DNA from: Cladopsammia gracilis
Taxonomy: Eukaryota > Cnidaria > Anthozoa > Scleractinia > Dendrophylliidae
DNA: 64,000 nucleotides
Assembly: GCA_022457155.1 (NCBI GenBank)
Contig: JAJGOT010000202.1
Location: 846,001-910,000 of the forward strand
Reading direction: 5' to 3'
Shown: positions 46,701-55,459 of the stretch, one piece after another
How the letters are laid out: each line of letters starts with the position of its first letter
Numbering within the stretch: the first letter of the stretch is position 1
Translations under genes and position numbers: made by a program
The notes under the pieces: generated by a model
Database searches by the model: none
What the model saw: the letters and a program-made list of their open reading frames with translations, nothing else
Told to the model about the DNA's origin: nothing

Positions 46701-49035
46701 AAACCTATTGTTTTGCGCCGTTCGCTGCCGTCGCCGTCGTGGTTGCGTAAGCCTGGTTCCCATATAGTTGTAACGGTAATTCAATAGGTGACTGTCGCCG
46801 ACTGAATTACAACAATCGTGTAATTCAGACGCCAATTTCCCCCTAGCACTCAGGACAGGACTTCCTGGTTAGCAATCGTCAAGTAATATATCAAACATAA
46901 GACACAGTGTTTCATAAGATTTCCAAACACCGCGAAGTGGGTTGAAAGACCTTGAAAAACGAGGCGCAGCCGAGTTTTTTTTTTAACCCACTTGTCTGTG
47001 TCGAATGTTTGATATTACTTCTCATTCAAACAAAATGATTTTAGAAAGAGAAATTAAGGATGCAAAAATGAGGAGTGTTTCAACTGATTTCCAAACACTC
47101 ATTAAACATTAATTTCCTTTGTATTTTTGTCATGCATTATTAATGAGTTTGAGAATTTATGTTGAAACTGCACACGCAGGGGGTATGGTAACGTACATTT
47201 AATTAATTCATGTTCTGTTCTTCTCTGATCGAGCACGCTGTCGTAAAAACGTTAAACGTTTGATGGCACAGTTAAAATATCCTTTACAGTAACAGTAATA
47301 CGAGCTCGAGCTGTCCCATTGACTTGCGAACACGTGAAGAGCACAAGACTGAAATTATACTTTATAATAAAGCTGCCTGGGAAAGCAACTCTTAATGTTG
47401 ATTGGTTATTAACAGTACGTTGCACGTTCCGTTTCGCCCAAAGTTGGCGAGGAATGTTTCCATATTAATGTTGAGACATCAGCGACCGTTGTAGAATTTG
47501 AACTGGGTCAACTTTTCTACAACAGTCGCCGATCGTCGCCGACTGAATTGCAACAATTACAGCTATATGAGAACAAGGCTCAAGTTCCCTATTGAAAAGC
47601 TGACGTTTAGAACGTTGTTGTCAGAGCGAACGCCACCTTTTGAATCTGATTCCGATGGCCAGTTTACTTAATCAACTCAGTTGATACCGATTTTAATATG
47701 AATCTAACTTTTGTGTCCGACAAAATTCTATAATGTGACCATCAAATGAAAGCTAATAATCAGTACTTTCTTGTGATGCCACTAGTTTTTCAATAGCTTG
47801 CAAAAAATAAACTGTTTTGAACTGTTTTTAATGTTGAGCATGAATACACCTGGTATATTGTATTCTAAGAACCTCTGAACGACACCAATATATTTGTTAC
47901 TCAGCATATTCTTTATGTCCCATTAAGACGGCGCTACTTCTTATTAAGATTGTCGCATAGGACTTATGTAGCTCGCGCTGCTCGAATCAAGCCTAGAGAG
48001 ATTAAGCATCGTGCTCTACGGCAGACGGTGAATTCGAACTTATCGTTTGCGGTCTGGCGCAAAATGAAAGAAAACGACTTTTAAGGGTGTAAAGTTAAGA
48101 GAGTTACTGATAAAGTATATTTTGGTAAGATTTTACCATGCTTTAGAGACTTAATTCCAAAAATCTGAAGGCTTTCTGGGTAATAATTTTACCATCGCTT
48201 TGCGAGACCATAATATTATGATAACTCTTGTGATTGGCTTAAAATATTGCGCCACTTTCTCGACCAATCAGTAGTAAAACCAAAACCAATCGTGACTTGC
48301 TCGCACGCGTTTTCCCGCGCTTGGCGCTTTGCTTCGAGTGCTGATTGGTTCATTGGATTTTTTGATAGGCCAGAGTGATTGCTTTGGTTTTGGTGTTACG
48401 GCATTCTAGTAAAAAACTCTCTATTCCATGAACCTTCTATTTGTTCCAGGAGTTTCCTTGGGTTCAAGCAGATGAAGTAAACGTTATGTTGAAAGAATCC
48501 ACCATGATACCTCTGAAGTCAACTACTACTGGAATTCTGAAGGTGATGCACACTAGTTCCTGGAATGGGGAGGTGGTTCTTTCCTCCCGTAGCCCTGTCT
48601 CTTCCCACTAGTAATCAATGTTGAGTTGAATTCACCTACTACAGGCATTTTTCGGGTTGGGCTGAGTAGCAAATGTGCGCACGCTGGGGTGGGGGATTCC
48701 CATTTTGGCAATATGCTTCCCCTGTCGTGCAAGTTGACGAAACTTTGCATGCATCAAAGTCTACTTACGTTAGGATCCATCAAACGGGAATGTGGATAGT
48801 GAGGTATCTTTAGTTAAACCGGGAAACACTCTTGTTTTGGTCGATGTGGAGAGGGTGGCTCGTTTTAATTTCTGCTTTCTCTCTCATGTTCTTTTTTTTT
48901 TTTTTTGCATCGCAGTTACCAGCTACTGACAAACCTTACCCTTGTTTCTTTTTCTTTTCTTAGATGCAGCTCTTTGTCGAGGAATGCGCTGAGAAGATTA
49001 AGAAAAGCAGCGAGAAAATAAACGAAAGACAGTAA
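31798..49035 (+). CDS. MAD2L2: MAD2L2/REV7, HORMA-domain protein, nine exons
   Basis: Exons with GT-AG junctions: 31798-31843, 34353-34471, 35571-35642, 37528-37566, 40265-40332, 41123-41217, 44472-44545, 48450-48542 and 48964-49035. All join in phase to 225 residues (human protein: 211). Family blocks in order: [21 protein letters not shown] and KKYNVPVQ (exon 2), CHPDLNQYI and PLLEK (exon 3), [10 protein letters not shown] (exon 5), LRGFLLKI and CDALLE (exon 6), [10 protein letters not shown] (exon 7), EFPW..ADE and IPLK (exon 8), MQLFVEE (exon 9). R128, K133 and A139 match human dimer-interface positions R124, K129 and A135; W175 matches human W171 near the safety belt. Known roles in other animals are the REV3L-binding subunit of polymerase zeta, shieldin-dependent end protection and APC/C inhibition, in the nucleus. 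The first acceptor is ambiguous (ACAG/TGTCAG). Introns carry many transposons. Confidence 0.93.
32130..32320. repeat. ATCAAT-rich imperfect satellite in intron 1
   Basis: Dense variants of AATCAAT and ATTGATTG in both orientations, including CAATCAATAATAATCAATAA. Low complexity, non-coding. Confidence 0.7.
36520..36720. repeat. Palindrome in MAD2L2 intron 3
   Basis: TTTTCCTTTGTCTCAGA and its complement flank a short loop, with outer arms AATTTTTCTTTGGTTTAAAA. A related but non-palindromic version (CCCTTTGTCTCAGATTCA) lies at about 39435, suggesting a dispersed family. Confidence 0.65.
36724..37024 (-). mobile_element. Hairpin element C
   Basis: A palindrome (36848-37024) with arms of about 70 bp contains CGTGGTAAATAAGAGTCCAC. 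Reading on the minus strand, the hairpin is followed by CTGTTTTTTTTAACACAATAACAGAA, which matches the post-hairpin sequence of elements A and B. A partial third arm copy (36770-36792) and a tail with CCAATCAGATTGCGAG...AATTGTGGTAAAA come next. The apex is degenerate but keeps TGCAGCCGAGT. Confidence 0.5.
37970..39290 (+). repeat. R2 repeat, copy b
   Basis: Uninterrupted by the piggyBac-like and hairpin elements found in copies a and c. It runs from CATACTCATAGAACC to CGACGCTGTTAGGC in MAD2L2 intron 4. It carries its own small insertion at 38431-38585. It supplies empty sites for three other insertions. Confidence 0.7.
38431..38585. mobile_element. hAT-like MITE with 8-bp target duplication
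   Basis: AGATTTAA flanks both sides (38423-38430 and 38586-38593). The ends are inverted: TTCTGCATGTACCGGTA on the left and TCCGGTACATGCAGAA on the right. The homologous site in R2 copy a (about 7919) has a single AGATTTAA and no insert. An 8-bp duplication points to the hAT superfamily. Confidence 0.75.
39563..40065 (+). mobile_element. TIR element carrying a tRNA-like sequence, copy 1
   Basis: The ends are inverted over about 33 bp: ATTTCCCTTTCGTAAACGGT on the left, its complement on the right. The left end has a local duplication of CGGTCGATGCCATTTTTAA. The tRNA-like segment lies at 39893-39962. A second copy in the opposite orientation is at 45543-45966. Confidence 0.7.
39893..39962 (+). 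repeat. tRNA-like sequence in MITE, copy 1
   Basis: A-box-like GTGGTCTAGTGG and B-box-like GGGTTCGATTCC are at tRNA-type spacing. The T arm has a mismatch and no clean acceptor or anticodon stem forms, so it is a tRNA relic that could still serve as a pol III promoter. Confidence 0.55.
40935..40976. repeat. CACCCCC/poly-C tract
   Basis: Five CACCCCC-type units run into a C homopolymer. Similar G or C runs occur at 5388, 8270, 9497, 33320, 33712, 51975 and 56560. Confidence 0.9.
41507..41773 (-). other. Possible transposase-derived exon
   Basis: An 88-codon minus-strand frame begins [19 protein letters not shown] leading basic/aromatic FF-KRP motif before a Ser/Thr/Pro stretch resembles the N-terminus of some hAT-related transposon proteins. 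No zinc finger or catalytic part is seen. It lies in MAD2L2 intron 6 on the opposite strand. Weak call. Confidence 0.2.
42554..43491 (+). mobile_element. Hairpin element B
   Basis: Arms of about 90 bp carry CATGGTCTATACTCTCATCG around the apex ACGAGCCGTTAGGCGAGT (42642-42659). The hairpin is followed by TTTGTTTTTTACAATAAC and a body of about 660 bp. A third arm copy (43410-43451) and the tail GAGCCAATCAGCGCGCGGG...GTTATTGTAAAA follow. Arm sequence is unrelated to element A, while apex, post-hairpin block and tail are shared. It lies in MAD2L2 intron 6. Confidence 0.65.
44035..44127 (+). repeat. Tandem repeat, three 31-bp units
   Basis: The unit begins GATGCTGGATAGCCTGTGTA and ends CAGACGTCTCT, with few substitutions. 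Located in MAD2L2 intron 6. Confidence 0.9.
44640..44730 (-). repeat. tRNA-derived SINE-like sequence
   Basis: On the minus strand, GTAGCTCAGTGATTAG is a good A box and AGGTTGAATGCC a B-box variant, followed by TGTTGGGGACTCAGATTTG. It resembles the 3' layout of the element at 22918-22990. Located in MAD2L2 intron 7. Confidence 0.5.
45543..45966 (-). mobile_element. TIR element carrying a tRNA-like sequence, copy 2
   Basis: An inverted-orientation copy of 39563-40065, with the same terminal inverted repeats and the same internal CTAATAATCGCTTTACCTAA and ATATATCAATAACG blocks. The tRNA-like part is at 45610-45676 on the minus strand with box A GTGGTCTAGTGG and box B GGGTTCGATTCT. It lies in MAD2L2 intron 7. 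Confidence 0.7.
46390..46752. mobile_element. MITE with AAGCAACGACGACGGC ends
   Basis: GGGAGTTTAAGCAACGACGA on the left and GCCGTCGCCGTCGTGGTTGC on the right are imperfect inverted ends of about 25 bp. The interior has no exon. It is adjacent to another element starting at 46749. Confidence 0.5.
46749..47580. mobile_element. TIR element with hairpin element D nested inside
   Basis: GCCTGGTTCCCATATAGTTG on the left matches the inverse of ACAGCTATATGAGAACAAGGC on the right. GTCGCCGACTGAATTRCAACAAT is found near both ends. The hairpin element starting near 46880 interrupts it. Located in MAD2L2 intron 7. Confidence 0.55.
46880..47150 (+). mobile_element. Hairpin element D
   Basis: Outer arms AAGTAATATATCAAACAT and its inverse (46881-47020), with inner arms AAGTGGGTT/AACCCACTT around the apex ACGAGGCGCAGCCGAGT (46959-46975). 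Part of the right arm is deleted. A third arm-like copy, GTGTTTCAACTGATTTCCAA, lies at 47074-47095. The apex equals that of A and B with G and C swapped at the paired positions. Confidence 0.55.
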
Positions 49036-49639
49036 TCTACAGTACGCTATATGGCGAGGTAGCAATAAGGGCGCTTAACGTCCGAACTGACCGGCGGAAC
49101 CTGCCATTATATTTGGTAAACACAATGTGCCTTTTTGAGAGCCTGGTGCTACAAGTCAACCAACTTGATAGACTTGTAGGATGATGCATACCGTAATATT
49201 TTTTAATAACCGGTACGGTTGACCTAGGCCTATTTAGGAATTGGCGGTCCCGCCGGACAGTTGTGACAAATGGTTAGAGCCCTAACTCTCCTACTGTAGC
49301 TTTCTGAAAACAATCCAAAATCAATTTACTGTAAAAATCGCTGTTATTCTCTGACATACCCCGGCGGTGTTACTTTGGTTAAGGTAATTGCCGCATAAAT
49401 GGTTGTGAACAATGAGTTCAGTGACTTGATGAATTCGCCAAGGCTGAAAGCATATAATTGATTCTACATCTACACTTTTATTCTCAAAACGATTTCCAAT
49501 ACATGTCACTGCAGCGGTACTAAATTATAACACGAGCGAAGAGAAGTGCACTAAGTTGATCTCGTACCTTGTTATCGATCAACTACTTATTGAAATCACA
49601 TTTAAGTACAAAAACGGTTGTAGTTACTACGGCTTTGTT
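49036..49639. other. Region between MAD2L2 and the Ly6-type gene
   Basis: The two genes converge here. It contains the 3' flank of both. AATAAA on the minus strand at 49477-49482 is a candidate poly(A) signal for the Ly6-type gene, about 160 bp after its stop. I found no canonical AATAAA close after the MAD2L2 stop. Confidence 0.4.
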
Positions 49640-52600
49640 TTACATTGCACACAGAAACATAGCCAACACTAAGACAAACAGCCCGCACTGACACGAACGA
49701 GCAAAGGCTGCAGCTTTGGAAGTGGGCCCGGGTTTCTTGCCAGTTGTAATGCCGGTTGGATTCATTGAACCGCTGTCAATGACGGTAACGTACTGGCTGC
49801 TGGAAGGTTCTGGTGTAGGCAGCATTGGGTACAGGTTCTGATTGCAATGGCGAGAAGTGCAACATTCAGCAATGCACCGCTTGAAACGAGCTCCTTGTGG
49901 CTGAGCCTCATTGCACACGATGGAACTGTTGCAACCTGTCATTGAGACACGGCAGCCCCGTATTCCTATCATGGTGCCATTTGTGAACTCTGCCGTTAAA
50001 GTTATACAATATTCTCTGTGAATCAAATAAAATTACACAATAAGATTATTTTGGGTGGTTTTAAGAAGAGTTTATTTAGTGGACTATCTTTAGCAAGAAT
50101 ATAAAAACTATTTTTAATTCAAAAATATATATATTTATTGGAGGCTTCAGTGCTCTGAAATAGGTTAACACACTGAACAATCAATTTTTCGTTTCCAAAA
50201 TAGGCTTGAACAGATCATCCTTTTTCCTCTTTCATGAATTGGTTGATTTCGCCCTTTTGGTGTTTTACTATTATTTTGAAAGTACATGTAAGTAAAGGTA
50301 TCAGTGTAGCATGGCTTTGACAAAGAAGGTCAAAATTCCCGTGATACTTCTCCTTTAAGATAATTTGCGCGCTCTGATAGCTTCTGACTATAAAACCAAT
50401 AAAGCACGTGGAAAATTTCTAGTTATTATATAAAAGCAATATACCACACATTTCTATGGCTTATCCGTGCAATATACCACTTGAACTGTTGCAATAACAC
50501 TCGAAAAGATTCTAAGTCAGTTGCGAACAAATGATACTACAACTGATGAAGCTTGCATTGATGAATGTATGGATAATGTACGATTTCATTGCTGTGTTAC
50601 TACGGTAACCAATGTCAATCAAAGTTACTCTTTCTTCAAGAAAAAGTCCGACTTATTTCAGCTGTACGAACGTATATGCCCCGACAAATCCAGGTGAGCC
50701 ACATCAACTTAATGTTGGGAAATACACTCTTAGCGAAATGTCCTCTTTTGAACTATATGAATTGTTTGTGCGGCGGATAATAGTTCCCGTTACAATAACC
50801 GAAGCTGATCCTAAAATTCTAAGGTTTAAACGAGTCACAATTCTACGAATTAATTCCTTTCACGAGAGTTCAACCTATATATCCGATCCGAGCGCAACAT
50901 AAAACTTAACCACATACACCTTATTCCAAAATGGCGGCCAATTTATTATTCTTTTATATGCATTTTAATTAGCCCTCTTGGCCTCGTCAGCATAGGCAAA
51001 ATACAAAGGAGTTTTCAAGCGAAAACGAGGCCAAGAGGGCTAATTAAAATGCATATAAAATAATAAATTGGCCGCCATTTTGGAATAAGGTGTATGCAAA
51101 GTAATTTTACTGAAAAAACATCACGTGATTTGCGTGACAAATATCAACTCAGGGGGGTGGGGTTCCCCTAAATGCCGTAACTATTGTTAAGAAGAAACCG
51201 CAGATTCCAGAAGTTATTTATAGCGTAATGTTCTTAAGGCGGGAAACTATCGGTTAAACCAGTTTGGCATATAATGCGATTCCAGAAAGTTCTGTCATGT
51301 TATAATTATCGTTACGCGCTTCAATAAAGAGTGCACCGAGTGTTGGACTTGTTCGCTGTGTTATAGGACTGCCGACGAAACTTTTCAACACTAAAACGGT
51401 AGTTCAAGGGTTGATCGTGGTCTATTTTGTAAACTTAGACCGCCATTTTGATAGCAATTGACTATAAAACCAGTAAACCACACGGAAAATGTAGTTATTA
51501 TATGAAAGCAGAAAGCCACACATTTCTATGGCTGATCGGTGCAATGAACCACTTGGGATGTCATAATAACACTCAATCTTTTCTCGTCTTCTTCCAACAT
51601 TCTGCTCAGAAATGTGTAGTCTGTAGTGTATTTAAAAATAGTTCTGCTAGATAAGAGATGCTAGAAGCGTCGGTTAAAAATAGTTCAGCCGGATAAGAGA
51701 TCCTAGAAGCGTTGGTGACATTACACTCGTAGATTTAAATCCATTGTTTAGGTAACACGTTTTAGGTGCTCTCTCATGGTGTTAGCATTTACAGTGTGAC
51801 ATTGTATCGCTCACATTTCTCCCTGATTAGGTAACCGGCAACCTTTACTGACTTGAGTAACATTACACTGCTCTGGAGAAAGAGAGGAGCCGCAAGATTG
51901 ACATGAAGTTCCACCGCTTAGTACTGAAAAAAGAAGAATAAGTAAAAAACATTAAGGTGGCTCCAAGTAGTTTTTTTTTGGGGGGGGGGGGGGGGGGCAC
52001 CCTTCCATTTTTAAATGCGCTTATACTAAATCTTACTTTAGCTCAATGAATCTGAATTTAATACCAGATGCTAGGCTAGGATGATAGTTTTGGACGATGC
52101 TCTTTTTATGCTAATCAGCATTTCCATAGAAACGGTAAACAAACATGGCGTAAAACAGTTTTTTCTACATATCTTTCCATTTTGGGGCTACCCGCGACAA
52201 GCGAATAAATGCGCTATAATCTACACATTGTTGCACACAAAATGGGAAAATTTCAAATAAATTAAACTGTTCGATTTTGAATAAATCGCTGAAACACTTT
52301 TTAGCATGTGTTTTTCATGTTTGAAATATAAGCGGTTAAAACATTCCATAGGTCTCACAAATTATCATTAAATTGCCATTGAAAGTTTCCTTAGACTTAA
52401 AATATTACTCCCTGCAAGTAGCTCTGACTAACTCCTCGGCAATAAAGAGATCGAGCTTTTCATTCAAGTGCAGTTTTGCTTGACGTTTTAACTCTTTTTA
52501 AAGTTTCAAGCGCATTTGCATATAATTTAAAAACGAACAAATGAAAATGTTTGACATCTTCCCAGTGTGTTTTTTAATATATAGGCAATAATATTTCCTA

Positions 52601-53222
52601 GCCTCAGTCCAAATGATGTTACAAGATTTCATTAAATCGTGAGACTCCAAAACAATGGCCAAGGAAGGCTTCTAATTTTCCATGTTTCCCACATAGAATT
52701 TCCGTTGCATTAAAACTCAGAATAGTTTTCACTGAAAGGGAATCAATTAGTAAACTAGAGAGAAATGCGCTACCTGATGAAGTGATGGTAGATTTTCATG
52801 TTTTAGCCAATCAGGTGGACGGTTTCAACAATATCACAATTAACACCTTTCTGCATAGCGTGCCGCTAGGTTGCCTACTTCTTACTTGGACCATTACTTA
52901 ATTATTTAGACAATAATCATGATTAAATAAGAAATTGTGATGACTACAATGACAGCAAAGCTTTGTTGCAGTTGACCTAAGAGATCTATAATCTCAAGCA
53001 TATATTTTGCTTTTTTTTATAGACTCCCTCATCACCTGTATTACCAGAATCATATAACTATGGGGCTTATATGTTTACAGCCGATCGACCCAGTGAACAT
53101 TTGCATATTTTTCGTTTTATGTGAAAGTTGAATAAGCTTGGACGTATAACATTACCTGGCGGTAGGAAGATTAATGCAGCTGAACCAACTACAATTAACA
53201 GCAACCCCAACCTTGAATTCAT
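49640..53222 (-). CDS. Ly6/uPAR-type GPI-anchored protein, three coding exons
   Basis: Coding exons are 53222-53156, 51923-51815 and 50015-49640, all with GT-AG borders and joining in phase to 183 residues. Exon 1 is a signal peptide (MNSRLGLLLIVVGSAALIF). Exon 2 starts the domain with CQSC, C and C. Exon 3 continues with YCIT, GC and C, and closes with the CIAECCTSRHCN pattern, the CC-x4-CN signature of three-finger LU domains. A Ser/Thr/Pro linker and a hydrophobic C-terminus (about 20 residues, ending FLCAM) predict GPI attachment. The intron phases (1, then 2) and ten domain cysteines fit one LU domain. Such proteins act at the outer membrane face as receptor modulators; the ligand is unknown here. 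The ATG directly follows a splice acceptor, so the leader lies in an upstream exon. Confidence 0.85.
50905..51105. mobile_element. Palindromic element in Ly6-type gene intron 2
   Basis: Arms of about 80 bp read ACACCTTATTCCAAAATGGC through TTAATTAGCCCTCTTGGCCT and then invert, with a loop of roughly 35 bp. Nearly perfect pairing suggests recent origin. No coding content. Confidence 0.7.
51960..53150 (-). other. Ly6-type gene intron 1
   Basis: AT-rich intron sequence with a G tract at 51975-51999. I see no additional exon or structured repeat. Confidence 0.4.
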
Positions 53223-53462
53223 CTAATTCAAAAAATGATATAATCGCTATTAAATTAAGTAACAAGACTAGTTAAATTAAATAACATGTTATGTAACGAT
53301 AAAAAAAAACTAATTAAAAACAATCATTTTAATTCGAAAAATATATTTTTTCAAATGGACGGATGATATTTCAAATAGATAAAGAGGTTATTTTCTAAAG
53401 AAACTGTGGTGCTGGGTGTGAGTGAGATGCTAAACTTTGGCATCAACTGAGTCGATTAAGTA

Positions 53463-53660
53463 CAGTGGAACCTCCAAGGGGACACCACCGGGATCAGGAG
53501 AACTGAAGTGACCCCTTAGTAGAGGTGATAACAGTGTTTTGCCGGGACCAGGAAAAGTGTCCACTTAATGGAGGTGATAACAGCGTTTTGCCGGGACCAG
53601 GAGAAGTGTCCCCTTAATGGAGGTGTCCCAAAGTAGACGTCCCTGCACTTTACATATAGT
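53463..53660. mobile_element. pogo/Tigger-like MITE fragment
   Basis: It starts TACAGTGGAACCTCCAAGGG and carries a tandem 58-bp segment with GGTGATAACAGYGTTTTGCC (53525-53625). It ends near GGAGGTGTCCCAAAGTAGACG. CAGTGGAACCTC ends are typical of Tigger-like mariner relatives. It lies just upstream of the Ly6 coding start, in the leader intron. Confidence 0.4.
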
Positions 53661-54599
53661 TTTTGAATCTCCTTTTCGATATTTGCACCCCGCAGCACAG
53701 CACATGAAGGTTTGATGCTTTTCCTACACCAGGCAACACCAAAATTCACAAACTGGACATGGAACATCTTTCGAGCTCTTGAGTTGGGTGCTCATTGGAC
53801 TTAGAATTTCAAGGGGAAAAAATAACTTTTGTCAAGCGAAAAGACCCGGCATTTTATAATTTTGAATAAGCCGAATAAAAGACATGAGTCCGATTCGAAT
53901 CCAGACCGTTTCAGAAATCTGCTATAAACAAAAGGAAATGAGTTGTCGGGTTGTTGCCAATGATCATGACAACTTGACAGCTTGCAATGTCTGGTTTTTC
54001 TGCATGCAACTGCATATGACTGCATGAGTAAAGAAATCTCTCAATCAAACGAGACACAGTGAGCATGACCAACATATTTTTTTGTCTGATTTTTGGACTC
54101 ACTCTTATCGCTATATTGAAATGTAGGTTGATACACAACATTTTCAACATTACCTGTCGTTTCTCTGTTGCTGTAATTTTGTACGACAATTCACAACATT
54201 TCGCAAAAGCGACAACGACTTCAAAGTTGCTACCCGCGGGCTTCGAAAGAATTTAGGTGCATGTACACCATCATCCAAATAGATATTGTTGGGGCAGTTC
54301 CAAACACCACGATGTTGCCAGAAAAAAAAAAAAAGCAAACGGTAATGTGTCTAAAACCACCTTTAAATACCGGTTCAGCAAGTGAACATTGCCGTTAAAA
54401 TCACGATGATCGCGAAAAATAATTTGGTTAACGCACACGAGCTTAACCCCATAGTTTTGATGGAGTGTGGCGCGCGGAGCGTTTGTTTCGAAATAACTTT
54501 AAATTTATCTATTGCTTGGAATTCAGCTGATTTTAATGTCTTATCACTTGAATTTAGGTGCAACATTAAATGAAAAATACATAGAGATTGAAAACTTAC

Positions 54600-54628
54600 C
54601 GTCTTAACGCTGTTGAATCACAAACGTA
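54600..54628 (-). promoter_or_regulatory. Probable non-coding leader exon of the Ly6-type gene
   Basis: The minus-strand sequence ends in GTTAAGACG followed by a strong donor GTAAGT at 54599. A TATA box lies about 30 bp upstream of the inferred start near 54628. The next plausible acceptor (GAATTAG at 53223) opens directly onto the ATG. Start position is an estimate. Confidence 0.45.
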
Positions 54629-54652
54629 GGAGTGACGGACTAAGTGGCTTAA

Positions 54653-54661
54653 CTTTTTATA
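54653..54661 (-). promoter_or_regulatory. TATA box upstream of the leader exon
   Basis: TATAAAAAG on the minus strand, about 30 bp before the inferred transcription start and 55 bp before the donor site. Confidence 0.5.
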
Positions 54662-54914
54662 ATGACTAAGTATTTTATTCAATTAAAAATCCTGTCAGGT
54701 TAAGGTTTGCATGCGTATGTTGAGGCTATCACTTATTTTGTTTACAACGTAGGTCACACACTCAAAACTGAGAATTTTGGACCGCCTTAAAACTAACATT
54801 TAAGATAAGTTCTTCCACGCCGAGCATAAGCGGGGGCCTGTTAAGGGTATTGCCAACCTTTGCGGGTTCGGAAACAAATTCGTACACGCGCCAGTTTTAA
54901 GAGTAATATAACTA

Positions 54915-55450
54915 TATAAAGCGCTTTTCAATTGAGTGTCGAAGTAATATATCAAACATGACACAGTGTTTCATCAGATTTCCAAACACCGATTTTTTTT
55001 AACCCACTTCAAGGTGTTTGGAAATCTGATGAAATACTGTGTCGAATGTTTGATATTACTTCTCAAACAAAATGATTTTAGAAGGATCAATTGAGGATGC
55101 AAAAATGAAGAGTGTTTCAACTGAATTCCAAACACTCATTAAACATTTAATTTCCTTTGTTTTTTCGTCATGAATTATTAATGAGTTCGAGAAAGAAATT
55201 TCGCAATTGCTTTGGTTTTGCATTGCTACGCTTTGTGATTGGCTAAAACTAGACGCGCCACTTTTTTAACCATTCAGATCAGAAGTAAAAACAAAACCAA
55301 TCGTGACTTGCTCCCACGCGTTTGCCGGCTACATGTATTTGCTTCGAGTTCTGATTGGTTCATCGGATTGTCTGCGAGTTCCGTGATTGGTCAGAGTAAT
55401 TACTTTGGTTTGGTTTTACGACACTAAAACCGCTTTATCAATAGAAAGCT
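54915..55450. mobile_element. TIR element enclosing hairpin element E
   Basis: ATAAAGCGCTTTTCAATTGA on the left and the inverse of GACACTAAAACCGCTTTATC on the right form imperfect ends, with GTGTCG just inside both. CTTTGGTTTTGC and TTTGGTTTGGTTTTACGACAC are subterminal. It contains hairpin element E. Confidence 0.5.
54941..55170 (+). mobile_element. Hairpin element E
   Basis: The same arms as element D (AAGTAATATATCAAACAT, CAGTGTTTCATCAGATTTCC and their inverses, 54941-55062), with the apex lost to deletion. A third arm copy, GTGTTTCAACTGAATTCCAA, is at 55112-55131. It aligns with 46880-47150 along its whole length. Confidence 0.55.
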
Positions 55451-55459
55451 TAATAAATC

